From contig NZ_FNVV01000012.1 in assembly GCF_900108345.1 (NCBI RefSeq), positions 692,978-756,977 on the forward strand: DNA of 64,000 nt, in the 5' to 3' direction. The notes under the pieces were generated by a model. The model made no database searches and was not told where the DNA came from. It worked only from the letters and a program-made list of their open reading frames with translations. The DNA comes from Bacteroides ndongoniae. Its GTDB lineage: Bacteria; Bacteroidota; Bacteroidia; Bacteroidales; Bacteroidaceae. Position 1 is the stretch's first letter. Each line of letters opens with the position of its first letter. Made by a program: the position numbers and the translations under genes. Positions 1 to 8,858 of this stretch are shown here, piece by piece.

Positions 1-47
1 ACCGGCATTCAGACGAAAGATATTCAGTCGTCAACGTATGAAATAAT

Positions 48-95
48 CCATCCGCGTTCGTCCGTATGATCCGTGTCGTCCGCGTATCTAAAAAG
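48..95. repeat. Imperfect CCGTGT/CGTCCG short repeat upstream of sufD
   Basis: The leader before sufD contains imperfect repeats of a TCCGYGTCGTCCG-like word, ending 11 bases before the sufD start. No open frame in the first 106 bases resembles the end of SufC, which normally precedes SufD, so the upstream neighbour is not visible. Function unknown. Confidence 0.4.
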
Positions 96-106
96 AAAGA
101 AGAATT

Positions 107-1450
107 ATGAGACCCGAACAACAATACATAGACCTGTTCTCGCAGTGCGAGGCCATGATATGCCAGCACAGTTGCGAGGTGATGAATGCCCCCCGTGCAG
201 CGGCGTTTGCCGATTTCGAGCGCCTGGGCTTCCCCACCCGCAAGGACGAGAAATACAAGTACACCGATGTCAGCAAACTGTTCGAACCCGATTACGGGCT
301 CAACCTGAAGCAGCTCGACATACCAGTCAATCCGTACGACGTGTTCAAGTGCGACGTGCCCAACATGAGCACTTCGCTCTATTTTGTTGTGAACGATACT
401 TTTTATAGCAAGTCATTGCCCAAGTCGCATTTGCCCGAAGGCGTGCTCTTCGGCAGCTTACGTCAGCTGGCAGCGGAGCATCCCGAACTGGTGAAGAAAT
501 ACTACGGCAAGCTGGCCGATACATCCAAGGACGGAGTGACTGCCCTCAACACGGCTTTGACGCAAGACGGTGTGCTGCTTTATGTGCCTAAGAACGTAGT
601 GGTAGAACGCCCCATTCAGTTGGTCAATATCCTGCGCAGCGACGTCAATCTGATGGTGAACCGTCGTGTGCTGATTGTGCTGGAAGACGGTGCGCAGGCT
701 CGTCTGCTGGTATGCGATCATGCAATGGATGCAGTCAGCTTCCTGGCTACACAAGTAGTGGAAGTCTTTGTGGGACAGAATGCCGTACTCGACCTGTACG
801 AGCTGGAGGAAACACATACCAGCACCGTACGTGTCAGTAGCATGTACGTCCGTCAGGACAGCGGAAGTAATGTCTTGCTGAACGGTATGACGCTGACAGG
901 CGGCACCACACGCAATACTGTCAACGTGACCCTGGCTGGCGAGAATGCCGAAATCAACCTCTGCGGCATGGCCATTGCTGACAAGAACCAGCATGTAGAT
1001 ACCCACACCGTCATCGACCATGCCGTGCCCCGCTGTACGTCGAACGAGCTTTTCAAGTATGTGCTCGACGATCAGGCTACGGGTGCTTTTGCCGGACTGG
1101 TACTGGTTCGTCCCGGTGCACAACACACCAGTTCGCAGCAGACCAACCGTAACCTTTGCGCCACTCGCGAGGCTCGTATGTACACGCAGCCGCAACTGGA
1201 AATCTATGCCGACGACGTGAAGTGTAGTCACGGTGCGACAGTCGGTCAGCTGGACGACGCAGCTCTGTTCTATATGCGTCAGCGTGGTATTCCGATGCAC
1301 GAAGCCCGTCTGTTGCTGATGTTTGCTTTCGTCAACGAAGTGATAGACACCATCCGCCTTGACGCCTTGCGCGACCGTCTGCACCTGCTGGTTGAGAAGC
1401 GCTTCCGCGGCGAGCTGAACAAGTGTCAGGGGTGTGCTATCTGTAAGTAG
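107..1450 (+). CDS. sufD: Fe-S cluster assembly scaffold protein SufD
   Basis: SufD is the beta-helical partner of SufB and SufC in the SUF machinery, which builds Fe-S clusters in the cytoplasm. The 447-residue product is full length for the Bacteroides form. The C-terminal family signature CSHGATVGQLDDAALFY is present, with Cys373 and His375 at the positions linked to cluster assembly in SufB/SufD proteins. The protein ends in a short cysteine-rich tail (NKCQGCAICK). The ATG at 107 follows an A-rich leader typical of Bacteroidetes. The gene is followed by sufS on the same strand, so the two are probably cotranscribed; sufB and sufC would lie upstream of the window. A palindromic element begins 3 nt after the stop codon. 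Confidence 0.95.
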   Translation: MRPEQQYIDLFSQCEAMICQHSCEVMNAPRAAAFADFERLGFPTRKDEKYKYTDVSKLFEPDYGLNLKQLDIPVNPYDVFKCDVPNMSTSLYFVVNDTFYSKSLPKSHLPEGVLFGSLRQLAAEHPELVKKYYGKLADTSKDGVTALNTALTQDGVLLYVPKNVVVERPIQLVNILRSDVNLMVNRRVLIVLEDGAQARLLVCDHAMDAVSFLATQVVEVFVGQNAVLDLYELEETHTSTVRVSSMYVRQDSGSNVLLNGMTLTGGTTRNTVNVTLAGENAEINLCGMAIADKNQHVDTHTVIDHAVPRCTSNELFKYVLDDQATGAFAGLVLVRPGAQHTSSQQTNRNLCATREARMYTQPQLEIYADDVKCSHGATVGQLDDAALFYMRQRGIPMHEARLLLMFAFVNEVIDTIRLDALRDRLHLLVEKRFRGELNKCQGCAICK

Positions 1451-1453
1451 GGA

Positions 1454-1487
1454 GCCTCACCCCCGACCCCTCTCCCAAGGAGAGGGG
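1454..1487 (+). repeat. 34-bp palindromic element (family B), copy after sufD
   Basis: A GC-rich element with the self-complementary core CTCTCCCAAGGAGAG starts 3 nt after the sufD stop codon. It is the reverse complement of the copy at 1621-1654 apart from two adjacent bases, so the two could also pair with each other across about 130 nt of mRNA. Related copies follow ftsZ, mraY and murE in the same orientation relative to the gene. Confidence 0.85.
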
Positions 1488-1575
1488 AGGAGTGACCGAA
1501 TGCGAAAGTATAGGAAGAGGCTGAAAGTTACATTCTTTTTGAAGAAAAAGGATGGAGCAAATAAACGAATAATAG

Positions 1576-2844
1576 ATGAAAGATATGTCTGAACAGAATA
1601 ACTCACAAATGTTTTCTTCCCCCCTCTCCTTGGGAGAGGGGATGGGGGTGAGGCAAGACTTCCCCATCCTTAGCCGCACCGTCTATGGCAAACCGCTGGT
1701 CTATTTAGACAACGGCGCCACAACCCAGAAGCCGCGCTGCGTAGTCGATGCCATCACCGACGAGTATTACAGCGTCAATGCCAACGTGCACCGTGGGGTA
1801 CATTTCCTGTCGCAGCAGGCCACTGAACTTCACGAAGCCAGCCGCGAGACGGTGCGCAAGTTTATCAACGCCCGCAGCACCAACGAGATAGTCTTCACCC
1901 GTGGCACGACCGAAAGCATCAACTTGTTGGCCTCCAGCTTTGGCGAAGCTTTTCTGAAGGAGGGCGACGAGGTGATTGTTTCCACCATGGAGCACCACAG
2001 CAACATTGTCCCCTGGCAACTGCTGCAGATGCGTAAGGGCATTGTTCTCCGTGTGATTCCCATGAACGACCGTGGCGAACTGCTGCTGGACGAATACGAA
2101 CGGCTCTTTACTCCGCGTACCCGGATTGTCTGTGTGGCTCACGTCAGCAATGTGCTGGGTACGGTGAACCCCGTGCGCGAAATGATAGCCACGGCCCATG
2201 CCCACGGCGTCCCCGTGCTGGTAGACGGCGCACAGAGCATTCCCCACATGCCGGTGGATGTGCAGGCGCTCGATGCCGATTTCTACGTCTTTTCCGGACA
2301 TAAGATTTACGGTCCCACAGGCGTTGGCGTGCTCTACGGCAAGGAAGACTGGCTCGACAAGCTGCCTCCCTATCAGGGTGGGGGCGAGATGATTCAGCAC
2401 GTTTCGTTCGAGCGCACCACGTTCAACGAACTGCCCTTTAAGTTCGAGGCCGGCACGCCCGACTACATCGGCACTACAGGTCTGGCTAAGGCACTGGACT
2501 ACGTTTCTGCCCTCGGTATGGACCGCATCGCAGCCTACGAGCACGAACTGACCGAGTACGCCACCCGTCGCCTGAAGGAAATACCCGGCATGCGTATCTT
2601 CGGCGAAGCTCCCGAAAAGGGTAGTGTCATCTCCTTCCTTGTGGGCAACATCCATCACTTCGATATGGGTACGCTGCTCGACCGCCTTGGCATTGCCGTG
2701 CGCACGGGACATCATTGCGCCCAGCCGCTGATGCAACGGCTTGGCATCGAGGGCACTGTCCGCGCTTCCTTCGCCTTGTATAATACGAAGGAAGAAATCG
2801 ATGCGCTGGTAGCCGGTGTGGAGCGCGTGAGCAGGATGTTCTGA
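1576..2844 (+). CDS. sufS: Cysteine desulfurase SufS
   Basis: SufS is a PLP-dependent group II cysteine desulfurase. It removes sulfur from L-cysteine as a persulfide and passes it to the SUF scaffold. The PLP-binding lysine is K243 in SGHKIYGP and the catalytic cysteine is C381 in RTGHHCAQP. The family-typical start of the fold (DFPILSRTVYGKPLVYLDNG) begins only at residue 28. Residues about 14-26 (SSPLSLGEGMGVR) are the translation of a family B palindromic repeat at 1621-1654. Starts are possible at 1576, 1585, 1609 and 1642. The last lies inside the repeat and would give a normal short N-terminus (MGVRQDFPIL). I keep 1576 because it has an A-rich leader, but the true start is uncertain. 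Confidence 0.93.
   Translation: MKDMSEQNNSQMFSSPLSLGEGMGVRQDFPILSRTVYGKPLVYLDNGATTQKPRCVVDAITDEYYSVNANVHRGVHFLSQQATELHEASRETVRKFINARSTNEIVFTRGTTESINLLASSFGEAFLKEGDEVIVSTMEHHSNIVPWQLLQMRKGIVLRVIPMNDRGELLLDEYERLFTPRTRIVCVAHVSNVLGTVNPVREMIATAHAHGVPVLVDGAQSIPHMPVDVQALDADFYVFSGHKIYGPTGVGVLYGKEDWLDKLPPYQGGGEMIQHVSFERTTFNELPFKFEAGTPDYIGTTGLAKALDYVSALGMDRIAAYEHELTEYATRRLKEIPGMRIFGEAPEKGSVISFLVGNIHHFDMGTLLDRLGIAVRTGHHCAQPLMQRLGIEGTVRASFALYNTKEEIDALVAGVERVSRMF
1621..1654 (-). repeat. 34-bp palindromic element (family B) inside the sufS N-terminus
   Basis: This inverted copy of the element after sufD lies in frame within the 5' end of sufS. Two bases differ from the sufD and ftsZ copies (AT in place of TC on the plus strand), and this creates an in-frame ATG at 1642. 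Confidence 0.85.
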
Positions 2845-2870
2845 TATTTAAAGCCGTCAATCGGAACCAT

Positions 2871-2921
2871 AAAGCCGCAGAGGACACGGATTGCAATTTA
2901 AATCCGTATTCTCTGCGGTTT
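2871..2921 (+). terminator. Hairpin terminator after sufS
   Basis: Arms 2871-2892 and 2901-2921 are complementary with few mismatches (GCCGCAGAG pairs with CTCTGCGG). The hairpin sits about 30 bases after the sufS stop and is followed by an AT-rich stretch, fitting the end of the suf operon. Confidence 0.6.
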
Positions 2922-3038
2922 ATATTATCTGTCCGACCCTTTTCTTTGATTTTTCCATCTTTTTCTCTCCCTCCTGCAACTTTTCCTCCATCGGTTGCGT
3001 CTAATAAGAGCAAATAACTTTTAAATGACGAGACAGAT

Positions 3039-3359
3039 ATGTTACTTACAACCACTTCTATGATTGACGGCGGGAGAATTACCCGCTACTACGGCATCGT
3101 GTCGGGCGAGACCATTATCGGTGCCAATGTGTTCCGTGACTTTTTTGCCGGTATCCGCGACATTGTGGGCGGACGCAGCAGCTCTTATGAAGAAGTGCTG
3201 CGCGAAGCCAAGGAAACTGCCTTGCGCGAGATGGAAGAGCAGGCTCGTGCCTTGGGGGCCAATGCCGTGATAGGCGTTGACTTGGACTACGAAACTGTGG
3301 GCGGCAGCGGCTCCATGCTGATGGTGACGGCAGCCGGTACGGCGGTGACCGTAGAGTGA
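3039..3359 (+). CDS. YbjQ/UPF0145 family heavy-metal-binding-domain protein
   Basis: This 106-residue cytosolic protein matches the small YbjQ (UPF0145) family by pattern: a glycine-rich N-terminal strand with [19 protein letters not shown], a helix rich in Glu/Ala ([15 protein letters not shown]) and the [13 protein letters not shown] strand. Family members form pentamers and are annotated as potential metal binding, but their biological role is unknown. It has no signal peptide. It stands alone between the suf genes and a convergent CBS-domain gene. Length is normal for the family. The start at 3039 is the only sensible ATG. Confidence 0.85.
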   Translation: MLLTTTSMIDGGRITRYYGIVSGETIIGANVFRDFFAGIRDIVGGRSSSYEEVLREAKETALREMEEQARALGANAVIGVDLDYETVGGSGSMLMVTAAGTAVTVE

Positions 3360-3377
3360 CGCAAATACCCCTGTGAA

Positions 3378-3461
3378 CCACACTTGCGCGGCTCGTGTGG
3401 GACACTTGCACGGCTCACGAGCAACACAAGTGTCTCTCACGAGCCGTACTTGTATGGCTCC
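3378..3461. repeat. Family A 22-bp repeat locus 1 (mixed orientation)
   Basis: Two units lie in reverse orientation (ACACTTGCRCGGCTC, starting near 3379 and 3402) and face one forward unit (ACAAGTGTCTCTCACGAGCC, 3425-3444), so the locus can fold into a stem. It lies between the convergent ybjQ-like gene and the CBS-domain gene. Confidence 0.8.
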
Positions 3462-3520
3462 CGGACAGCTCTGGAGTGCTTCTGCGAGGGGGGAAGATTC
3501 ACTGCTTCCGGTATACGCTT

Positions 3521-4564
3521 TTAGAAGGTGGAACCCTGTTCTGCCTTCCGTTTCTGCCAGCGGTCACGCGCCAGCTTCTGCATGTCGGTCACGGCGTCGC
3601 GCTCGTCCACAATCTCGAAACCGAGGGCTGTTTCGATGATGTCTTCCATGGTGACGATGCCCCGCAGACAGCCATATTCGTCGATGATGATGGAGATGTG
3701 CTCTTTCTTCTCAAGCATTTTTTCCCAGATTTTCGAAACCGAAGTGCTTTCGGGGAAGGTCAGGATGGGGCGTACAATGTCGGACAGCTTCATGTCGAAC
3801 TTGTCTTCGGCCAGGCGCTCCAATACGACTTGCCGCAGCACGTAGCCCGTGATGTTGTCTTCGTTGTTGTGGAAGACGGGGATGCGCGAATAGTTGCAGA
3901 ACTGCTTGCTGCGGTAGAAGTCCTTCAGTGTGGTGTCCTCGGGTGCAGCGGCCACTACTACACGAGGCGTCATCACGTCGCGGGCCGTTACGTTGTCCAG
4001 CTTGATCAGGTTCTGTATCATTCGGTTTTCGTCCTTCTGGAACACGCCTTCCTCGGCACCGATAGACACCATGGCCGACACCTCTTCGCGGCTCACCGAA
4101 GCCTCGTGCTTCGACGGCGCCACCAGGCGCGTAATCAGTTCGGACAGCCACACCAGCGGATAGGAGATCAGAATCATACCCCGGATGATGCGGGCCGAAG
4201 GCACAGCCAGCGAACGCCAATAGTTGGCACCCACACTCTTCGGGATAATTTCGGAGAGGACAAGGATGAGGATGGTCAGTACGGCGGAGATGATGCCGAA
4301 ATAAGCTTCGCCGAACACTTTTACGGCTTCGGCTCCGACGCCCGCCGCACCCACGGTGTGGGCGATGGTGTTCAGTGACAGAATGGCGGCGATGGGTTTG
4401 TCAATGTCCTGCTTCAGCCGCTTGAGCAGGGTGGCCGACTTGGCGCCGGACTGTTCCTTCATGGTGATGAAGGACATGGGGGTAGACAACAGCACTGCTT
4501 CCATGACGGAGCAGAGAAAAGATACGGAAAGGGCAAGAATAAGGTATAAAAGTACAAGTCCCAT
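3521..4564 (-). CDS. DUF21/CBS-domain membrane protein (CNNM/CorC family)
   Basis: The 347-residue protein starts at GLVLLYLILALSVSFLCSVMEAVLLSTP, the first segment of a DUF21 (CNNM transmembrane) domain, followed by further hydrophobic segments to about residue 150. A CBS pair follows (TARDVMTPRVVVAAAPEDTT, then IIIDEYGCLRGIVTMEDI). Relatives are implicated in Mg2+/Co2+ export and are often misnamed hemolysins. The protein ends soon after the second CBS repeat (ALGFEIVDERDAVTD), so the C-terminal CorC/HlyC domain of longer members is absent. An in-frame upstream extension to 4723 looks non-protein-like, and I reject it in favour of the ATG at 4564, where the membrane segment begins. Confidence 0.87.
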   Translation of the reverse strand: MGLVLLYLILALSVSFLCSVMEAVLLSTPMSFITMKEQSGAKSATLLKRLKQDIDKPIAAILSLNTIAHTVGAAGVGAEAVKVFGEAYFGIISAVLTILILVLSEIIPKSVGANYWRSLAVPSARIIRGMILISYPLVWLSELITRLVAPSKHEASVSREEVSAMVSIGAEEGVFQKDENRMIQNLIKLDNVTARDVMTPRVVVAAAPEDTTLKDFYRSKQFCNYSRIPVFHNNEDNITGYVLRQVVLERLAEDKFDMKLSDIVRPILTFPESTSVSKIWEKMLEKKEHISIIIDEYGCLRGIVTMEDIIETALGFEIVDERDAVTDMQKLARDRWQKRKAEQGSTF

Positions 4565-4662
4565 AAAATGAGTATTAAGTGAAACATGCGGACGCGAGCC
4601 TTTGGGATAGGATAAAGGCCCGTCCGGTTGATAAAATAAAAGCTGTAGGATGGAACTTGTGT

Positions 4663-5010
4663 CTAAAGCCGATAGATGCACAGCGTGGAACGGCGGCGGA
4701 TATAGTCGGCCGAGGGTGTGCACAAGGTTTTCCGGCCGGAACAGGCCGACAGGGATGAAACGTGGCGCTGGATGACTGACGGGCCGGAAACCGACGTCGT
4801 CTGGTGGCGCAGCCTTGTTGCCGAAGGGGCATAGGGAGTGGTGTCTTCGTCGATGCAGGTCGAGCCTTGCTGGCAGAACTGCATTTCGCAGTTGTCGAAC
4901 GAAGTCACGTCATCGGGCAGCGATTCATACTGTCCGAGGGGTTGCAGCATGGCGAAAAGCAGGATGATGATCCACGTTGCAACCTTGTATATGCGGTTAT
5001 CTTTTTTCAT
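4663..5010 (-). CDS. Small membrane-anchored hypothetical protein
   Basis: A 115-residue product from the ATG at 5010 (MKKDNRIYKVATWIIILLFAM). It has one N-terminal hydrophobic segment (residues about 8-21), then a polar region with four cysteines and many Ser/Thr/Arg. I do not recognise a family. The case for a real gene is the credible N-terminal membrane or signal segment and a consensus -7 element (TATCTTTG) just upstream at 5028-5021. It is divergent from hppA. Coding status is moderate: the C-terminal half has low complexity and no recognisable domain. Confidence 0.5.
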   Translation of the reverse strand: MKKDNRIYKVATWIIILLFAMLQPLGQYESLPDDVTSFDNCEMQFCQQGSTCIDEDTTPYAPSATRLRHQTTSVSGPSVIQRHVSSLSACSGRKTLCTPSADYIRRRSTLCIYRL

Positions 5011-5020
5011 TTGTGTGGAG

Positions 5021-5028
5021 CAAAGATA
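5021..5028 (-). promoter_or_regulatory. -7 promoter element of the small membrane protein gene
   Basis: TATCTTTG on the minus strand fits the Bacteroidetes TAnnTTTG element. It lies so close to the start at 5010 that the transcript would have almost no leader. No clear -33 element was seen. Confidence 0.45.
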
Positions 5029-5195
5029 GGCAAATGCCTTTCTTGCCCGTAAGGAAACGGTGCCTTTTTGTTTTTTTAGCATTTGATTGGTTGCCATAGC
5101 GATGAGAATAGTGGTAAACAAATTTGCTTATTCCGTCTCAATTCTATATATTTAGCGCATTCTATTTTGTCAAACCTCAAAACATAAAGAATGCT

Positions 5196-7397
5196 ATGGA
5201 TCAACTTCTATTCTGGGTCGTACCGGTAGCTTCCGTGCTGGCCCTTGGCTTTGCCTGGTATTTCCATCGTCAGATGATGAAGGAGAGCGAAGGTACTCCT
5301 CAAATGATTAAGATTGCGGCGGCCGTGCGCAAGGGCGCCATGTCTTACCTGAAACAGCAATATAAGATTGTGGGACTGGTCTTCCTGGGGCTGGTCATTC
5401 TGTTCTCCATCATGGCCTATGGCTTCGATGTGCAGAACCACTGGGTGCCGGTAGCTTTTCTGACGGGTGGCTTCTTCTCAGGCCTTTCGGGCTTTCTGGG
5501 CATGAAGACGGCCACTTATGCTTCGGCCCGTACAGCCAATGCAGCCCGAGGCTCGCTGAACGGCGGTCTGCGCATCGCCTTCCGCAGTGGTGCGGTGATG
5601 GGGCTGGTAGTGGTCGGACTGGGACTGCTGGACATTTCCTTCTGGTACCTGTTGCTGAATGCCGTAATACCTGCCGAAACGCTGACACCCACACACAAAC
5701 TCTGTGTCATTACCACTACGATGCTTACCTTCGGTATGGGTGCCTCGACGCAGGCCCTCTTTGCCCGTGTGGGTGGAGGTATCTACACGAAGGCGGCTGA
5801 CGTAGGTGCCGACCTTGTGGGTAAGGTAGAAGCCGGCATCCCCGAGGACGACCCGCGCAATCCCGCCACCATTGCCGATAACGTAGGCGACAACGTAGGC
5901 GACGTTGCCGGTATGGGTGCCGACCTCTACGAGAGCTATTGCGGCTCTATTCTGGCCACGGCAGCACTGGGTGCGGCAGCCTTCATACATTCGGGCGACA
6001 CGCTGATGCAGTACAAGGCCGTCATCGCCCCGATGTTGATAGCGGCGGTGGGCATTCTGCTCTCCATCATCGGTATCTTCTCAGTACGCACCAAGGAGAA
6101 TGCCACAATGAAAGACCTGCTCGGCGCACTGGGCTTCGGTACCAACCTCAGTTCGGTGCTCATCGTTATCGCCACGTTCTTCATCCTCTGGTTGCTGAAG
6201 CTCGATAACTGGATGTGGATTTCGTGTTCCGTTGTCGTTGGTCTGCTGGTGGGCATCGTCATCGGACGCTCCACGGAATACTACACTTCGCAGTCCTATA
6301 AGCCCACACAACGCCTGAGCGAGAGCGGAAAGACGGGACCGGCCACGGTCATCATTTCCGGCATCGGTCTGGGTATGCTTTCCACAGCCATTCCGGTGAT
6401 TGCGGTGGTAGTGGGCATCATTGCTTCCTACCTGTTCGCTTCGGGCTTCGACTTCAGCAACGTAGGCCTCGGACTTTACGGCATTGGCATTGCTGCCGTA
6501 GGTATGCTTTCTACGCTGGGCATCACCCTGGCTACCGATGCTTATGGCCCCATTGCCGACAATGCTGGCGGTAATGCCGAAATGTCGGGCTTGGGAGCCG
6601 AAGTGCGTAAACGTACCGATGCCCTCGACTCACTGGGCAATACGACGGCCGCTACGGGTAAGGGCTTTGCCATCGGTTCGGCCGCATTGACGGGACTGGC
6701 TCTGCTGGCTTCGTATGTCGAAGAAATCCGCATCGGGCTGACCCGCCTCGGGACTACCGAAATCTTTGTAGGCGACAAGGCCGTGCCTTTGCAGGACGCC
6801 ACGTTCTTCGACTTCATGCACCACTACGACGTCACACTGATGAATCCCAAGGTGCTGTCGGGTATGTTTATCGGCTCCATGATGGCCTTCCTGTTCTGCG
6901 GACTGACGATGAACGCCGTAGGACGTGCTGCCGCACACATGGTAGACGAAGTTCGCCGCCAGTTCCGCGAAATCAAAGGCATCCTGACGGGCGAGGCCGA
7001 ACCCGACTATGCCCGTTGCGTGTCCATTTCGACCCGTGGTGCGCAGCGCGAGATGGTGGTTCCGTCGCTCATTGCTATCATTACTCCCATTCTGACAGGT
7101 ATTGTCTTTGGCGTACCGGGTGTGCTGGGCCTGCTGATTGGCGGCTTGAGCAGCGGTTTCGTATTGGCTATCTTCATGGCCAACTCCGGTGGCGCGTGGG
7201 ACAACGCCAAGAAGTATGTCGAGGAAGGAAACTTCGGCGGCAAGGGTAGCGATGTTCACAAGGCAACTGTGGTAGGCGATACGGTAGGCGACCCCTTCAA
7301 GGACACTTCTGGCCCCAGCCTGAACATCCTTATCAAACTGATGTCGATGGTAGCCATCGTCATGGCCGGACTCACTGTGGCTTGGAGCGTGTTCTAA
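5196..7397 (+). CDS. hppA: Membrane-bound pyrophosphatase, K+-stimulated, Na+-pumping type
   Basis: This inner-membrane enzyme couples PPi hydrolysis to ion export. The 733-residue protein has the many hydrophobic segments expected and the hallmark catalytic stretch with [25 protein letters not shown] and [15 protein letters not shown]. It carries [10 protein letters not shown], with Ala where K+-independent enzymes have Lys, so it should be K+-dependent. Characterised Bacteroides homologues pump Na+, and the B. vulgatus enzyme is reported to pump both Na+ and H+; the ion used here is inferred from relatives. The start at 5196 ([10 protein letters not shown]) is chosen over an upstream extension because the membrane domain begins there. 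Confidence 0.96.
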   Translation: MDQLLFWVVPVASVLALGFAWYFHRQMMKESEGTPQMIKIAAAVRKGAMSYLKQQYKIVGLVFLGLVILFSIMAYGFDVQNHWVPVAFLTGGFFSGLSGFLGMKTATYASARTANAARGSLNGGLRIAFRSGAVMGLVVVGLGLLDISFWYLLLNAVIPAETLTPTHKLCVITTTMLTFGMGASTQALFARVGGGIYTKAADVGADLVGKVEAGIPEDDPRNPATIADNVGDNVGDVAGMGADLYESYCGSILATAALGAAAFIHSGDTLMQYKAVIAPMLIAAVGILLSIIGIFSVRTKENATMKDLLGALGFGTNLSSVLIVIATFFILWLLKLDNWMWISCSVVVGLLVGIVIGRSTEYYTSQSYKPTQRLSESGKTGPATVIISGIGLGMLSTAIPVIAVVVGIIASYLFASGFDFSNVGLGLYGIGIAAVGMLSTLGITLATDAYGPIADNAGGNAEMSGLGAEVRKRTDALDSLGNTTAATGKGFAIGSAALTGLALLASYVEEIRIGLTRLGTTEIFVGDKAVPLQDATFFDFMHHYDVTLMNPKVLSGMFIGSMMAFLFCGLTMNAVGRAAAHMVDEVRRQFREIKGILTGEAEPDYARCVSISTRGAQREMVVPSLIAIITPILTGIVFGVPGVLGLLIGGLSSGFVLAIFMANSGGAWDNAKKYVEEGNFGGKGSDVHKATVVGDTVGDPFKDTSGPSLNILIKLMSMVAIVMAGLTVAWSVF

Positions 7398-7509
7398 GAG
7401 GAATTATTTTGGTCGGCATAATCGCTATTTTCGACCGGATAATCCTTGAAGCCTCTGTTATAAGACGAATACATATAAAAACGTTTTTTTACTAATCTGC
7501 GGTTTACTT

Positions 7510-7517
7510 TATATTTG
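7510..7517 (+). promoter_or_regulatory. -7 promoter element upstream of the lipocalin-like gene
   Basis: TATATTTG matches TAnnTTTG, with a T-rich -33 region around 7483-7490. Transcription should start near 7523, about 120 nt before the next gene. Confidence 0.65.
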
Positions 7518-7522
7518 CACAT

Positions 7523-7587
7523 AGCAGATGGGTATGCGGCGTAGCAGAAAGGAACTGTTTCTGAGGGTCCCTACGCTGCATTTTTAA
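7523..7587 (+). ncRNA. Possible short RNA or attenuator in the lipocalin-gene leader
   Basis: Just after the promoter, an 11-bp stem (7534-7544 with 7571-7581, one G-U pair) encloses a second hairpin (CAGAAA 7545-7550 with TTTCTG 7558-7563). The outer stem is followed directly by T-rich sequence. It resembles an intrinsic terminator that would release an RNA of about 63 nt, or attenuate the downstream lipoprotein gene. No known RNA family is recognised. Confidence 0.45.
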
Positions 7588-7642
7588 TATGAACCGATGG
7601 CTTGAGAGGACCTGTTGAAGCCACTAAACAGATTAAACGTCT

Positions 7643-8062
7643 ATGAAAACTTTAAAGTATTTGTCTTTTCTTTTGTTTGCCTTTGTATTAAGTGCAGGTT
7701 TTGCGTCGTGTAGCGATGATGACGAAAGTATAGATCCTGCTGCTATTGTCGGTAAGTGGGAAGCTGTATGGAGTGAAGGTTACGAAATTGACGATGAGGA
7801 ACCTGAATACAATGACAGATGGAGCGAAGAAGTTGGAGGTGAATTTGTTACATTCGAAGCTGACGGGAGCGGATATTATCAGAATAATACTCAGAAGTTC
7901 TCGTGGAAGTTAGAGGGTAACCAGCTCATGATTGACGAAAGATACTCTACTGAAGTATATACGGTAGTAAAGCTGAATGCTTCGGAAATGGTACTCGAAT
8001 ATTATGAAAAAGAAGATTCCTACGAGTATTATGATAAGACGACTTGTAGAAAGGTAGAATGA
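7643..8062 (+). CDS. Lipocalin-like domain lipoprotein
   Basis: A 139-residue secreted lipoprotein with an N-terminal signal peptide, a lipobox ending at C23 (GFASC) and an acidic SDDDE stretch directly after the cysteine. That arrangement matches the Bacteroides surface-lipoprotein export signal. The mature part (VGKWEAVWSEGY..., GEFVTFEADGSGYY..., FSWKLEGNQLMI) has the strand pattern of small lipocalin-like domains common in Bacteroidetes. The ligand is unknown. It is a single gene with its own promoter and terminator, and its codons are more AT-rich than those of hppA and rnhB on either side. The leader contains a terminator-like structure that may control expression. Confidence 0.8.
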   Translation: MKTLKYLSFLLFAFVLSAGFASCSDDDESIDPAAIVGKWEAVWSEGYEIDDEEPEYNDRWSEEVGGEFVTFEADGSGYYQNNTQKFSWKLEGNQLMIDERYSTEVYTVVKLNASEMVLEYYEKEDSYEYYDKTTCRKVE

Positions 8063-8090
8063 ACATACTAAGAGAATGGTTTAGGAAAAA

Positions 8091-8115
8091 GGATGCCGGC
8101 AGGCATCCTTTTTTT
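8091..8115 (+). terminator. Intrinsic terminator
   Basis: Perfect 7-bp stem GGATGCC/GGCATCC with loop GGCA followed by seven T residues, 29 bases after the lipoprotein stop codon. Confidence 0.9.
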
Positions 8116-8128
8116 GATATTATTCCCC

Positions 8129-8136
8129 TATCTTTG
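8129..8136 (+). promoter_or_regulatory. -7 promoter element of rnhB
   Basis: TATCTTTG, 27 bases before the rnhB start and just after the preceding terminator. Confidence 0.6.
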
Positions 8137-8162
8137 CTGTCGAAACCAGAAAAACGAGACAG

Positions 8163-8768
8163 ATGTTACTTCCTTACCTGAACCCTGATTTGATCGAAGC
8201 CGGTTGCGACGAGGCCGGACGTGGTTGTCTGGCGGGGGCTGTTTATGCGGCTGCCGTCATCTTGCCCAAAAATTTCCGTAACGAGCTGCTGAACGACTCC
8301 AAGCAACTGACCGAACACCAACGTTATGCCTTGCGTGAAGTTATCGAACGGGAGGCCCTGGCGTGGGCGGTGGGTGTGGTTTCGCCGCAGGAAATCGACC
8401 AAATCAACATTCTGAACGCTTCCTTTCTGGCTATGCACCGCGCCATCGACCAGCTGAAGATACGGCCACAGCATCTGCTCATCGACGGTAACCGTTTCCG
8501 GAAGTACGCCGACATCCCCCACACTACGGTGGTGAAGGGCGACGGCAAGTATCTTTCCATTGCCGCCGCTTCCATTCTGGCCAAAACCTACCGCGACGAC
8601 TACATGAATCGCCTGCACGAGGAGTTTCCTTACTACGACTGGAACCGGAACAAAGGTTACCCTACCAAGAAACACCGCGCCGCCATTGCCGAGCACGGCA
8701 CTACGCCCTATCACCGCCTGACATTCAATCTGCTGGGCGACGGGCAGCTTTCGCTGGATTTTAAATAA
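8163..8768 (+). CDS. rnhB: Ribonuclease HII
   Basis: RNase HII cleaves RNA in RNA-DNA hybrids and at single ribonucleotides misincorporated in DNA. The 201-residue protein has the family start motif [23 protein letters not shown] with the acidic catalytic pair (Asp-Glu of DEAGRG), the LLIDGNRF strand with a catalytic Asp, and [24 protein letters not shown]. The end (HRLTFNLL) is also typical, where related enzymes read HRxSF. Length is normal. It is monocistronic, with a promoter directly upstream, and is followed by the IS element. Confidence 0.96.
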   Translation: MLLPYLNPDLIEAGCDEAGRGCLAGAVYAAAVILPKNFRNELLNDSKQLTEHQRYALREVIEREALAWAVGVVSPQEIDQINILNASFLAMHRAIDQLKIRPQHLLIDGNRFRKYADIPHTTVVKGDGKYLSIAAASILAKTYRDDYMNRLHEEFPYYDWNRNKGYPTKKHRAAIAEHGTTPYHRLTFNLLGDGQLSLDFK

Positions 8769-8858
8769 TGTTACTATCTTGGAGGCGAGAATGTGCTTGG
8801 AAAATAAAAGCCGAGGTAGATTGCCAAGATTAAAATGAGTAAACAAAATGATAATTCA

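Noticed and set aside
458..1384. Long minus-strand open frame opposite sufD
   Set aside because: It is a shadow of the GC-rich sufD codons; no domain pattern, and sufD is certain.
8835..8858. Short frame MSKQNDNS apparently interrupted by the IS element
   Set aside because: Joining the two flanks across the TCA duplication gives only 13 codons, so no gene was disrupted here.
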